This document shows, piece after piece, positions 35,031 to 43,517 of a stretch of DNA of 64,000 nt (its first letter is position 1; the number at the start of each line of letters is the position of its first letter). Source of the stretch: Paraburkholderia dilworthii (lineage in GTDB: Bacteria > Pseudomonadota > Gammaproteobacteria > Burkholderiales > Burkholderiaceae); assembly GCF_000472525.1 (NCBI RefSeq), contig NZ_AWZT01000028.1:30634-94633 (forward strand), read 5' to 3'. Both the position numbers and the translations under genes were made by a program. A model generated the notes under the pieces. That model did not search any database, was not told the DNA's origin, and was given only the letters and a program-made list of their open reading frames with translations.

Positions 35031-35197
35031 GGTCTTTTGGCGTTATTGTCGGTCGCACATGCGGCGTGCGGCCTCTGATTTTTCTATAGCGTCCGTTGGC
35101 ACAGCCCTCGTACGGACAGACTTCGTTTTGATGCTGCCGCGCTATCGGCACGCGCGGCATCGGCGATAGTATGCGCGAGTCGCGCCGGCGCATCGGG

Positions 35198-36235
35198 CTA
35201 CCGGTCCTTTCTCCGGCGAAACGCCCACCATGCCGTCAGCCCCGTAAAGCAGGCCACGAGCACCACCATGACCCAGAAGCCGTGATGATTCTCGGCAAAT
35301 GGAATGCCGCCCACGTTCATACCGAAGAACCCCGCGACGATGTTGATCGGCATCGCCAGAACCGTGACCAGGGTGAGCGTGAACAGGGTGCGGTTATTCT
35401 GTTCTTCCAGCCGGGAAATGATCTCTTCCTGCAGCAGCCTGACGCGTTCGATCAGACCTGCCATGTCGGAGAGCACCACCGAGAACTCTTCCGTCGACTC
35501 GCGCAAATCCTGCACGTCTTCCGGATGAAGCCAGCGAGGCGGCCTTGCGAGCAGGCGAAAAATCGCGCCCGGCTCCGGTGCGAGCATCCGCTGCAAGCGG
35601 GTCAACATGCGTCGCATCGCGCCGAGGTCGAGCCGGTTTTGCGTCGGCCGCTGCGAGAGAAAACGGTCCTCGATGCGATCCACGTCCGTGCTCGTGCGGC
35701 GGACGATCTGCACGAGCAGGTCGGCCTGGTCGCGCATCAGATGAACGAGCAGTTCCACCGGCGAGCGGAAAATCTCGCCTTCTTTGACCGACGCGCGCAA
35801 CCGGTCCACGGAACGCAGCGGCTTCAGGCGCGCCGTGACGATGATTCGCTGGTGCGCGTAAATCCATAACGTGGCGATCTCCGACGGGATGAACTCCAGG
35901 TTGAACATCACGTCGTTGACCACGGCGCGCAGCGCGCCGTCCGCCTGCTCGATGCGCGTCGAGTGCGAGCCCTCACGCAATGCGTCGAAAAAAGTCTCGG
36001 GCAATTCGAGTTGCGCTCGCATCCAGCGCTCGCTCGCGCTGTGCGCGAGGTTGAAATGCAGCCACAAAAATTCGTCGGTATGCGCGTCAGCGCCTGCGCT
36101 TTGCAGCGCATGCAGCCATTCCAGCGCGTCGTCGGCTGAAATGGGTCGGCCGGGTTGCGTCGGTGAAAAGACAAAACCGCACACGATGCCCGATGAATCC
36201 GAGCCGTAGGTTTGCAGCAGAAGTTCAGATTTCAT
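35198..36235 (-). CDS. zntB: CorA-family transporter, ZntB-like
   Basis: A 345-residue protein with a large cytoplasmic N-terminal funnel domain (1-280) rich in charged helices and two C-terminal membrane helices. The GMN signature appears as FFGMNVGGIPFAEN at the end of helix 1, followed by GFWVMVVLVACFTGLTAWWAF and a basic tail RRRKDR. The GMNxGGIPF form is that of ZntB proteins, which move zinc, rather than of CorA magnesium channels. The ATG at 36235 begins the conserved MKSELLLQTYGSDSSG; a 29-codon extension is rejected. No strong Shine-Dalgarno site is visible. Confidence 0.88.
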   Translation of the reverse strand: MKSELLLQTYGSDSSGIVCGFVFSPTQPGRPISADDALEWLHALQSAGADAHTDEFLWLHFNLAHSASERWMRAQLELPETFFDALREGSHSTRIEQADGALRAVVNDVMFNLEFIPSEIATLWIYAHQRIIVTARLKPLRSVDRLRASVKEGEIFRSPVELLVHLMRDQADLLVQIVRRTSTDVDRIEDRFLSQRPTQNRLDLGAMRRMLTRLQRMLAPEPGAIFRLLARPPRWLHPEDVQDLRESTEEFSVVLSDMAGLIERVRLLQEEIISRLEEQNNRTLFTLTLVTVLAMPINIVAGFFGMNVGGIPFAENHHGFWVMVVLVACFTGLTAWWAFRRRKDR

Positions 36236-36600
36236 AAATCGTTCGGTGCCTGCTTCCGCTTCGGGTTTGTTCACACCCCGCAATTTACCAGCCCAAGATG
36301 AACCCGCGATGGCCGCCATCACCGAGTCACGCGAACGTCATATTGCCGCTAAACGACGGTGCGCGCATTGATCTCTCGTTGAGCGATTGCTTCATAGTGA
36401 ATTTCAATCATGCGCAAACCTTTGCGCTCGCATTGCCAGGGCTAGTCGCCCTACGGCAAGAGATCCGTGGGCCGTTATTGCGTTTAGCACCGGCGCAAAC
36501 TCACTTCCATCGCGTGATGCCGCCCCCGTTGGGTAGTAAAGGGGAATCGAAAGTCTTAAGTAGTTTTCGGCCAGAAAAGTGGCGACTGGAGTCCACAATC
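36236..36600. other. Divergent intergenic region, chemoreceptor promoter area
   Basis: No gene is recognised. An in-frame open extension of the chemoreceptor begins at 36298 but has unnatural composition and a fair GGAG site lies only before the 36601 start. I looked for a flagellar sigma-28 promoter (TAAA, 15 bases, GCCGATAA) and found no match. Confidence 0.4.
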
Positions 36601-38358
36601 ATGAATTTTCATAACCTGTCGGAAAAGGCAAAGCTGGGCGCCGCGTTCGGTTCACTTGCGGTCGTCGTATTGATCGTCTCGGCGATATCGCTGAACGCGC
36701 TCAATGATGCAAACGAGCGCTTCGCCGGCTTTGTGAGTGGCGTCAATGCGCGCGCGCAGATGGCCGAGTCTGTGCGCAACGCGGTCGACGACCGTGCGAT
36801 GGCAGTACGCAACCTGGTGCTGGTTTCGTCGTCGGCGGACATCGAAATAGAAAAGGCCGCCGTGCTCGATGCAGAGAAGCGGGTCGAGAACAATCTCGAG
36901 AAGTTCAATGCGATGGTGGCTCGCGCACAGGACATGAGCGATAAGGCGCGCAGTCTTGCTGGCGAGATATCCCGTATCGAACAGCTCTATCGGCCGGTCG
37001 CGCTGGAGATCGACAGGCTCGCCTTGAATGGACAGCATGAGGCGGCGATCGCGGATATCGCGACCAGATGCAGACCCTTGCTCAGTGCATTGATCAAGGC
37101 TTCGAATGCATACGCCGACGTCACGCACGAACATGCGACGCAGTCGGCGCTGGATTCGAAAGAGCAGTTCGCCCATCAGCGCAACGTGCTGATCGTCTTC
37201 TGCTTCGCTGCTGTCGCGCTCGCAGTCGTAGCGGGGATCGTTATCACACGCGGCTTGCTGCGTGCGCTCGGGGCGGAGCCGGTCGCGCTCGCGGAGGTCA
37301 CGCGGCGCGTCGCGGAAGGCGACTTGCGCCCCGTTCCGGGTGCGAGCAATGCACCGGCAGGCAGCGTGCTTGCGTCGATGGGCGAGATGCAGTCGAGCCT
37401 CGTTCGCCTGATCGGCAATGTCCGCAATGCGGCGGACAGCATCGCGACCGGCTCCAGCGAGATTGCGTCGGGCAACGTCGACCTTTCGTCGCGCACCGAG
37501 CAACAGGCGTCGTCCCTTCAGGAAACCGCATCGAGCATGGAAGAGTTGACCGCCACGGTGAAGCAGAACGCGGAGAACGCGCAGCAGGCAAGCACCTTGT
37601 CCGCCAATGCATCCGAGGTGGCGCTGAAGGGCAATGGCGTGGTCGGCCAGATGGTGGGGACGATGGGCGAGATCAGCGCAAACTCCACACGTATCGCCGA
37701 AATCACCGGCATGATCGAAGCCATTGCGTTCCAGACGAATATCCTGGCGCTCAATGCCGCCGTGGAAGCCGCGCGTGCCGGCGAGCAGGGCCGCGGCTTC
37801 GCGGTGGTGGCAAGCGAGGTGCGCAACCTCGCGCAACGCTCGTCGAGCGCGGCAAAAGAGATCAAGGATCTGATCAGCACGTCAGTGCAGAAGATCCACG
37901 ATGGGTCGTCACTCGCGGACAAGGCGGGAATGACAATGGCGGAAGTCACGCAAGCCGTTGCACGCGTGACCGACATCATGGGCGAAATCGCGTCGGCGTC
38001 GGCGGAACAGAGTCGTGGAATCGAACAGGTCAATCAGGCGATCACGCAGATGGACGAGGTGACGCAACAGAACGCGGCGCTGGTGGAAGAAGCGGCGGCC
38101 GCGTCGAAATCGCTCGAAGACCAGGGCCGGCAGTTGAATCAGTCCGTGTCGTTCTTCCGTCTCGAAGGCGCTGCGGTGCCGGCATCGCAGGCGTCTTCAG
38201 TTGCAAGTTCCGCGGCGCCGCGTGCGCGAACCGCCTCTGCAAACAATAGAACTGTGGCGAACAAACGCGCTGCTTTGGCTAGCTTGCGCCCCGCCGCTGG
38301 GGCCGGGGCTGGGGCTGGGGCTGCTGCGACGCGAACGGACGGCTGGGATACGTTCTAA
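36601..38358 (+). CDS. Methyl-accepting chemotaxis protein with four-helix-bundle sensor
   Basis: A 585-residue inner-membrane chemoreceptor. Helix TM1 is about 14-34, then a periplasmic four-helix-bundle sensor (35-195), TM2 about 197-217, HAMP (218-270) and a cytoplasmic signalling domain with the highly conserved hairpin tip EAIAFQTNILALNAAVEAARAGEQGRGFAVVASEVR. The protein ends in an Ala/Gly-rich linker and the pentapeptide GWDTF, which fits the xWxxF tether that binds CheR and CheB. GGAG lies 9 bases before the ATG at 36601. The linker is coded by GGGGCC/GGGGCT-type repeats (38297-38322). The ligand is unknown. Confidence 0.92.
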   Translation: MNFHNLSEKAKLGAAFGSLAVVVLIVSAISLNALNDANERFAGFVSGVNARAQMAESVRNAVDDRAMAVRNLVLVSSSADIEIEKAAVLDAEKRVENNLEKFNAMVARAQDMSDKARSLAGEISRIEQLYRPVALEIDRLALNGQHEAAIADIATRCRPLLSALIKASNAYADVTHEHATQSALDSKEQFAHQRNVLIVFCFAAVALAVVAGIVITRGLLRALGAEPVALAEVTRRVAEGDLRPVPGASNAPAGSVLASMGEMQSSLVRLIGNVRNAADSIATGSSEIASGNVDLSSRTEQQASSLQETASSMEELTATVKQNAENAQQASTLSANASEVALKGNGVVGQMVGTMGEISANSTRIAEITGMIEAIAFQTNILALNAAVEAARAGEQGRGFAVVASEVRNLAQRSSSAAKEIKDLISTSVQKIHDGSSLADKAGMTMAEVTQAVARVTDIMGEIASASAEQSRGIEQVNQAITQMDEVTQQNAALVEEAAAASKSLEDQGRQLNQSVSFFRLEGAAVPASQASSVASSAAPRARTASANNRTVANKRAALASLRPAAGAGAGAGAAATRTDGWDTF

Positions 38359-38499
38359 CCGTCGCTTTAACCGTCGTCACGGGTGTTAAGCGCTGAGGCA
38401 CGCGGACGGCGGACGGCGGTCCGTGCCGCGTCAAGAGCAAGGTCGAAAGCCGGTCAACAGACAGGCGGCCGCCCGTTCGATTACCGCTCAGCAGGCGGT

Positions 38500-39462
38500 T
38501 TATCGCTTCGCCGCCGTCACCAGTTGCAGCGGCGTCTCTATCGTTCTCGACAGTTCGCGCTGCTTTCGCTGCTCGGTCACCGCTTTCAACGCGACGTCCA
38601 TGCCGAACACGGCCTGGCGGTCGGCGAACTGATTGACGGTGGCGAGCACGTGGCCGTCGGCGATCAACGGTTTGATCGCTTCGATCGCGTTATAGCCAGT
38701 GATATAAACGCCGCCGGTTCGGCCCGCGTCGCGAACAGCGTCCGCCGCGCCCATTGCCATGTTGTCGTTCGCGCATAGCAAACCGCGAATCTGCGGATGC
38801 TGGCCGAGCATTTTCGACGCGACGTCGCGGCCCTTGCCATACTCCCAATCGGCAGCCTCGCTAGCGACCACCTGCATGCCGGCCGCGTTCATCGCTTCGC
38901 TGTAGCCGGCCGTGCGCTGCTGCGCGTTGCGATCGGCGGCAATGCCCTCGATGATCCCCACCTGGTCGCCGGCCTTCAGCCGCTCGGCAAGATAGTTCGC
39001 CACGAGCATCGCGCCCTTGCGATTATCCGGTCCGACGAACGGCACCGAGATTTTCGCGGCGTCCTGCAATGCGTCGTCGAGCGGATTGTCGATGCTCACT
39101 ACGATGATGCCTGCGTTGATCGCGCGCGCCACCACGGCCGTCAGCGCTTTCGATCCGGACGGCGCAATCACGATCGCGTTCATCTTCGCCCTGATCATCT
39201 CGTCGACAATGCGAATCTGTCCCGTCGTATCGGGCTCCGTGGCGGTTCCGCGAACCATCAACGCGAATTGCGACGCGTAATGCTGCTGATAGTTTTTCGC
39301 CGCGTTAGCCATTGCGACAGTGAACGGATCGCTGAGCGACTTCAGCACAAGCGCGATCTTCGGCGTGCCGCCTTCCACGGTTGCTGCGCCGGCTGCACGC
39401 GCGAGCCCGGCCGCAGCAAGTGCACCGGCGATCAGCACGCGGCGGCGCATTCTCTGCGTCAT
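38500..39462 (-). CDS. Periplasmic sugar-binding protein (RbsB-like), orphan
   Basis: A 320-residue type I periplasmic binding protein. The N terminus MTQRMRRRVLIAGALAAAGLARAAGA carries several Arg followed by a hydrophobic stretch, a possible Tat-like or Sec signal. Fold patterns are IALVLKSLSDPFTVAMANAAKN, NAIVIAPSGSKALTAVVARA, GIIVVSIDNP, GLLCANDNMAMGAADAV and TVNQFADRQAVFGMDVALKAV. This family delivers monosaccharides to ABC importers or to chemoreceptors. No permease or ATPase gene is adjacent, but a chemoreceptor gene ends 141 bases away convergently, so it may serve chemotaxis or an unlinked transporter. AGGAG precedes the ATG by 7 bases. Confidence 0.88.
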   Translation of the reverse strand: MTQRMRRRVLIAGALAAAGLARAAGAATVEGGTPKIALVLKSLSDPFTVAMANAAKNYQQHYASQFALMVRGTATEPDTTGQIRIVDEMIRAKMNAIVIAPSGSKALTAVVARAINAGIIVVSIDNPLDDALQDAAKISVPFVGPDNRKGAMLVANYLAERLKAGDQVGIIEGIAADRNAQQRTAGYSEAMNAAGMQVVASEAADWEYGKGRDVASKMLGQHPQIRGLLCANDNMAMGAADAVRDAGRTGGVYITGYNAIEAIKPLIADGHVLATVNQFADRQAVFGMDVALKAVTEQRKQRELSRTIETPLQLVTAAKR

Positions 39463-39556
39463 GGTTTCTCTCCTTGCTGACAGCGTCCGTCGACAGCATC
39501 AACGCCAGCGGACGAATGCCGACTAATTGACCCGCAAGCGGTTCGCATGTTCAACA

Positions 39557-40924
39557 TCACCGGGCCTTCAGCGCCAACAGATCCGTTGCTATCTGCTCGA
39601 ATAGCGGCCGGCTTTGAACGTCTTCGCTGAGGCAACTGTCTCTCAACCCGGCTAGTTTTTCAGCGACGCGTGGTTGGTCAATGGAATCGGCCCAATCGCC
39701 CGAATCGTAATGGTCGCAACGGCCACAACGGTCGATCAACTCCTCAAGCAGACAACCATACGCCCTCACTTCCAGGCGCTCGAGCGCAACGCTCCTTTCT
39801 CGGTTATCCGTCGAATAGAAAGATGCGGCGCCAAAGTCTCCTAACAATACACGCGCTTCGCCGTCGTGCAGAATGTTGTGCGCGTAGAGGTCGCCGTGCA
39901 TGACGCCGCGTCGATGCAAATGACACGCCGCCGATGCAATGCCGTGCGCGATTTCGACGACGTCGGCCGATTGGAAACGCGCGCCCGCCTCGTAAATGTC
40001 TCGCGTACACGACTCGAAACTCGGTGGCCCCGCGAGATTGCGGAATTGCGGTTCGATCAGTTCCATCACGAGGCCATGCGCGTTTGCGGGATGACCTTTC
40101 ACTTTCCCCGCGACCGCAATGAGGTTCGGGTGATCGCCGGCCCGGATGCAAGCTGCCATTTCACAGTCGGGCAAACCGTCGCTCGTGACGGCGCCTTTGA
40201 ACAGCTTGACCGCGACGGACCGTGGTGCGCCATGCTGCCCGCCAAGCTCGGCGCGATAGATGAGTCCCGAGGCGCCCTCGCCCAATTGCTCCTGCAAGCG
40301 TAAATCGTCCCAGCCGATTTCGGCGATGGGGGTATCGGCCAACGCTGCGCCTTCCAGTGCATCCGCAAATGGATTGCCCGCAAGGGCGAGCCAAGCGAGC
40401 CGCGGCATGCGAAACAACCATGCCGGCAATTCGTCGAGCCGATTCGCGGCGAGCCGCAGCAATTCGAGCCGCGAACACGCGGCCAGTTCTTCAGGAAGAA
40501 AGCGCAGACGATTACCCGCCAGCATCAACTTCTGCAAATGCGTACAGTCGCCGATTTGTGGCGGCAACGCGTCGATCTCGTTGTCCGTGAGAATCAGCCA
40601 GCGCAGCCGTGGCGGCAATGCGTTGCCGGCGACCCTACGGATGCGATTCGCCTTGAAGCCGACCATGCTTAACTGCGGACACTGCCCAAGTACTTCGGGA
40701 AGCTCCGTAAAGGGATTATCGGACGCGAACACCATGCGCAACTTGCGTAGCCGCGCAAAATCGTCCGGCAACGCGAAGAGCGCATTACCCGAAAGATCGA
40801 GAACTTCGAGCGTATCGGCGAGATCCAGAATCTCGCGCGGAAATTCGGTGAGCCCGCACGCGAGTTTCAGTTGGCGTGCGCCAGATAGCTGTCCCGCTCG
40901 AAGTTGTTCCAGTGTCGTTGTCAC
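39557..40924 (-). CDS. Leucine-rich-repeat protein kinase-like protein
   Basis: A 455-residue fusion. Residues 1-190 hold about seven leucine-rich repeats (for example LEVLDLSGNALFALPDDFAR and LQKLMLAGNRLRFLPEELAA). Residues 205-455 form a protein kinase fold with glycine loop LGEGASG (214-220), VAVK with Lys240, catalytic HGDLYAHN (343-350; HGD instead of HRD) and DFG (363-365). All catalytic residues needed for phosphotransfer are therefore present. Such LRR-kinases occur in scattered proteobacteria with unknown targets; LRRs suggest protein recognition. The start is taken as the GTG at 40924 that begins TTTLEQLRAGQLSGAR; a GTG at 40963 is the alternative. It is transcribed alone. Confidence 0.85.
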   Translation of the reverse strand: MTTTLEQLRAGQLSGARQLKLACGLTEFPREILDLADTLEVLDLSGNALFALPDDFARLRKLRMVFASDNPFTELPEVLGQCPQLSMVGFKANRIRRVAGNALPPRLRWLILTDNEIDALPPQIGDCTHLQKLMLAGNRLRFLPEELAACSRLELLRLAANRLDELPAWLFRMPRLAWLALAGNPFADALEGAALADTPIAEIGWDDLRLQEQLGEGASGLIYRAELGGQHGAPRSVAVKLFKGAVTSDGLPDCEMAACIRAGDHPNLIAVAGKVKGHPANAHGLVMELIEPQFRNLAGPPSFESCTRDIYEAGARFQSADVVEIAHGIASAACHLHRRGVMHGDLYAHNILHDGEARVLLGDFGAASFYSTDNRERSVALERLEVRAYGCLLEELIDRCGRCDHYDSGDWADSIDQPRVAEKLAGLRDSCLSEDVQSRPLFEQIATDLLALKAR

Positions 40925-41199
40925 AGTCGTAAAAAGATCCGGTGGCCCGCGCCCGTCGTGCACGAAGGCTCAATTCTACTGAGTCGCATCGTGAGGCGCT
41001 TCTGCGCAGCGAACGAAGCAACGCTGCCGCTTCGCGATAGCTGACAGTCTCACGCATAAATCCTTCATACTTGACGACGATATGGACAGCAAGATCCGAA
41101 GTGTTTCTAGCCGGCGCGAAGTCCACACTCGGATCGTCGCGCACCGCGAGTTCGCAGCCTCGTGCCGCGCAGTCTCACTTCAATTGCAGGAGCAGACAA

Positions 41200-41802
41200 G
41201 TGACTTACGCTTACAAGCTGATGGATTCCCCAGTAGGCAAATTGAAGCTCGTTGCCAACGGCGAGCGATTGGCCGCAATTTTATGGGAGAACGACAAGCC
41301 GAACCGCGTGCGGCTCGCAGGGTTGGTTGAAGCCGGCGATCGCCCCATCCTTCTGGAAACCGAGCATCAGCTGAATGAATATTTCGCCGGCAACCGGCAG
41401 ACGTTCGATCTCGCGCTCCACTTCGAAGGAACCGAGTTTCAGAAAAAAGTGTGGGCCGCGTTACAGACGATTCCGTTCGGCCAGACGCGCACTTACGCGC
41501 AAATCGCCGTGCAGATCGGCAATATCAACGCGGTGCGCGCAGTCGGCGCGGCAAACGGCAGAAATCCGATTTCCATTGTGACGCCGTGTCATCGGGTGAT
41601 CGGCGCGTCGGGCGAGCTCACCGGCTTCGCGGGCGGGTTGGCGAACAAGATGCTGCTGCTCTCGTTGGAAGCGGGGCAAACATCGCTCGAAGCCGCCGCG
41701 GATACGCAAACGCAAGGGCCCGCAGACGCGGCCCGCGTCGCTGCCAAACGCGCACGCCCGGCGCCTGCGCGCGGAATGCAGAGCACGTTGTTCGGCAATT
41801 GA
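41200..41802 (+). CDS. ogt: Methylated-DNA--protein-cysteine methyltransferase (Ogt/MGMT)
   Basis: A 200-residue DNA-repair protein that transfers the alkyl group of O6-alkylguanine to its own cysteine. The catalytic motif PCHRVIG has Cys130 as acceptor; FQKKVWAALQTIPFGQTRTYA and NAVRAVGAANGRNP are the helix-turn-helix and arginine-finger parts. The start is a GTG at 41200, supported by AGGAG 7 bases upstream; the frame is open 43 codons further up without family resemblance. About 30 Ala/Thr/Pro-rich residues follow the usual end at about 168, a feature seen in some Burkholderia homologues. Confidence 0.9.
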   Translation: MTYAYKLMDSPVGKLKLVANGERLAAILWENDKPNRVRLAGLVEAGDRPILLETEHQLNEYFAGNRQTFDLALHFEGTEFQKKVWAALQTIPFGQTRTYAQIAVQIGNINAVRAVGAANGRNPISIVTPCHRVIGASGELTGFAGGLANKMLLLSLEAGQTSLEAAADTQTQGPADAARVAAKRARPAPARGMQSTLFGN

Positions 41803-41813
41803 CGGCGTCGGCG

Positions 41814-41841
41814 GCGTCGTGCGTCGTGCGTCGTGCGTCGT
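41814..41841. repeat. Tandem 7-bp repeat, four copies
   Basis: GCGTCGT is repeated four times without interruption in the short gap between the convergent ogt and hydrolase genes. Slippage here would not affect either reading frame. Confidence 0.85.
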
Positions 41842-41862
41842 CGCAACGATAAGCAGGCCCGC

Positions 41863-43446
41863 TCAGAAGTTCGCGAAGAATGCTCGCGCGGCAACCATGC
41901 ACGAGCTCGCAACGAGCCCTCCGTGATAGGACCGCAATACAGCAGACGCGCCGCCATCCGCCGCGCCTGCGGCAACGGCCTCGCGCGCAATCGAAGCCTT
42001 CGCTTTTGCAAAGCCCTGCTTGACGGCTGCGAATGGATCGTCGGGTCCGGTAACGGACGAGTCCACGTCCAGCACCGAAGTCAGTCCCGCAGGGACCTTC
42101 GCGTTAAGCCAATAGGCCTGCTCGATGCGGGCGTTGAAGAAGAACACCATTGGGTCGGAGCCGCCGCCGCATAGCAGGACGGGCGCCTTGGGAACCCAGT
42201 TACGCAGATCATTGCGCTTGAACGCCTGCCGCAGCGGATGCCCGGGATTCGCGGCGGGCGCGAGGCTTGCGGTTTCAGTGGGGAAAGCGCCATCGGGATT
42301 CGCCGCCGCGTCTTCGAGAAGCGCGCGGCGGTACGCGTTACGCACCAGATTGGCATCGCCGAAACCTGCGGCAAATAGCGGCGTCAATGCGGACGGCGTC
42401 AATGCAGGCGACGCGGGCGGCGTTAGCGACGCGAATTGCGGCGCCGGTGGAGTACTGCTGAAAAGATGCGTCGACGGCAGTTTGCCTTGCGAGAAAAGTG
42501 CGTTGAGAGGTTGCGCGCTCGGCAGCAGTTGTCCGATACCCTGCGCATAAGGGGCTTCGAAGAACGCGGCCGGCTCGCGATAGAGGTTCTTATAGGCATG
42601 CTGATAACCCGTTACGGCCAACGTCGTGAAGAGCGTGGAGCCGAGGTTGACCTCGCCTGCAATGATCGCGTCGGCCGTAGCGGCAAGCGCATAAGGACCT
42701 GAACCCGGCGCGGACGCTGTCACTTTGACGCCTGCGGCTTGCAGCGCACGATGCGTCGCCAGCGCGACGAAACCGCCTTGCGAATAGCCGGTAATGAAGA
42801 GCTTGCCGTTTTCGCGCGTGGCGGTTGGCGAGCCGTTGTCGTTCAGCATCGCGCGCGCGGCTCGCAGCGCGTCGATCATATCGGCGGACTGCTGGTCCGC
42901 GTTCAGATAAGGATGGTACGGAAGATCGGACCCGGCATAGCCCGCATAGTTGCTCGCCGCCACGATATAGCCGTGAGCCGCATACATCGCGGCCACGCTC
43001 AGACCTTCGCCGGCGCCGCCGTTGTCCGGATCGGTGCGCGCGATGTCGGCAAGATTGTATTTGCTGTACGCGGTGGTGCCGTGGGCATACAACATGAGCG
43101 GACGCGGTCCGCTACATGCGGAAGAATCGCCTTGCGGGATCATCAATGCACCGCTCGCAGTGGCCGGTTCGTCCGCGCCGCCGATGGTCCGGTAGCGGAA
43201 GTACACGACCTGCACGCCGCACGCGGGCGGCCCCGCCATTTGCATGAGGCGCTGCCCGGAGGGACTCGATGCAAGCAGATCCGAGAACTCGCGAGCGCCA
43301 AGCCGCAACGTGACCCGATGATCGAGAAGCTGGCCGCGCGCGCGGCATGCCTGATCGCATGATGAGTCAGCTTCGGCTGACGTGCCGATGGTCAAGGCAA
43401 CGCATGACAGCAATGCGAGGGCTGCGGTGCGGGTCGCTTGTGGCAT
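41863..43446 (-). CDS. Secreted alpha/beta hydrolase, lipase-like
   Basis: A 527-residue protein with a signal peptide (cleavage near ADS, residue 27) and the fold of secretory lipases/tannase-like hydrolases. The nucleophile elbow is GYSQGG (Ser222). LYAHGTTAYSKYN near 119-131 is the oxyanion-hole region, and the late segment PVLLCGGGSDPMVFFFN provides the acidic residue. Cysteines at 30/34, 76 and 111 may form disulfides in the periplasm or outside. It probably cleaves esters of unknown type. GGAG lies 6 bases before the ATG. It is transcribed alone and convergent to ogt. Confidence 0.85.
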   Translation of the reverse strand: MPQATRTAALALLSCVALTIGTSAEADSSCDQACRARGQLLDHRVTLRLGAREFSDLLASSPSGQRLMQMAGPPACGVQVVYFRYRTIGGADEPATASGALMIPQGDSSACSGPRPLMLYAHGTTAYSKYNLADIARTDPDNGGAGEGLSVAAMYAAHGYIVAASNYAGYAGSDLPYHPYLNADQQSADMIDALRAARAMLNDNGSPTATRENGKLFITGYSQGGFVALATHRALQAAGVKVTASAPGSGPYALAATADAIIAGEVNLGSTLFTTLAVTGYQHAYKNLYREPAAFFEAPYAQGIGQLLPSAQPLNALFSQGKLPSTHLFSSTPPAPQFASLTPPASPALTPSALTPLFAAGFGDANLVRNAYRRALLEDAAANPDGAFPTETASLAPAANPGHPLRQAFKRNDLRNWVPKAPVLLCGGGSDPMVFFFNARIEQAYWLNAKVPAGLTSVLDVDSSVTGPDDPFAAVKQGFAKAKASIAREAVAAGAADGGASAVLRSYHGGLVASSCMVAARAFFANF

Positions 43447-43517
43447 GCGGGTCTCCGAACGAAACCGCTAGCATAGCGCCACTATCGTGACTTCCGCTGA
43501 GGCCTCGATACCCGAAT

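Noticed and set aside
33633..35078. 481-codon open frame on the plus strand
   Set aside because: It is antisense to the diguanylate cyclase gene, is full of Arg/His/Ala runs and has no motif; it is a GC-driven shadow frame.
36537..36570. Sigma-28 promoter before the chemoreceptor
   Set aside because: TAAA is present but no GCCGATAA-like element occurs at the right distance.
38395..38435. GC-rich hairpin after the chemoreceptor as a terminator
   Set aside because: The stem has a bulge, overlaps GGACGGC repeats and has no U-tract; not strong enough to list.
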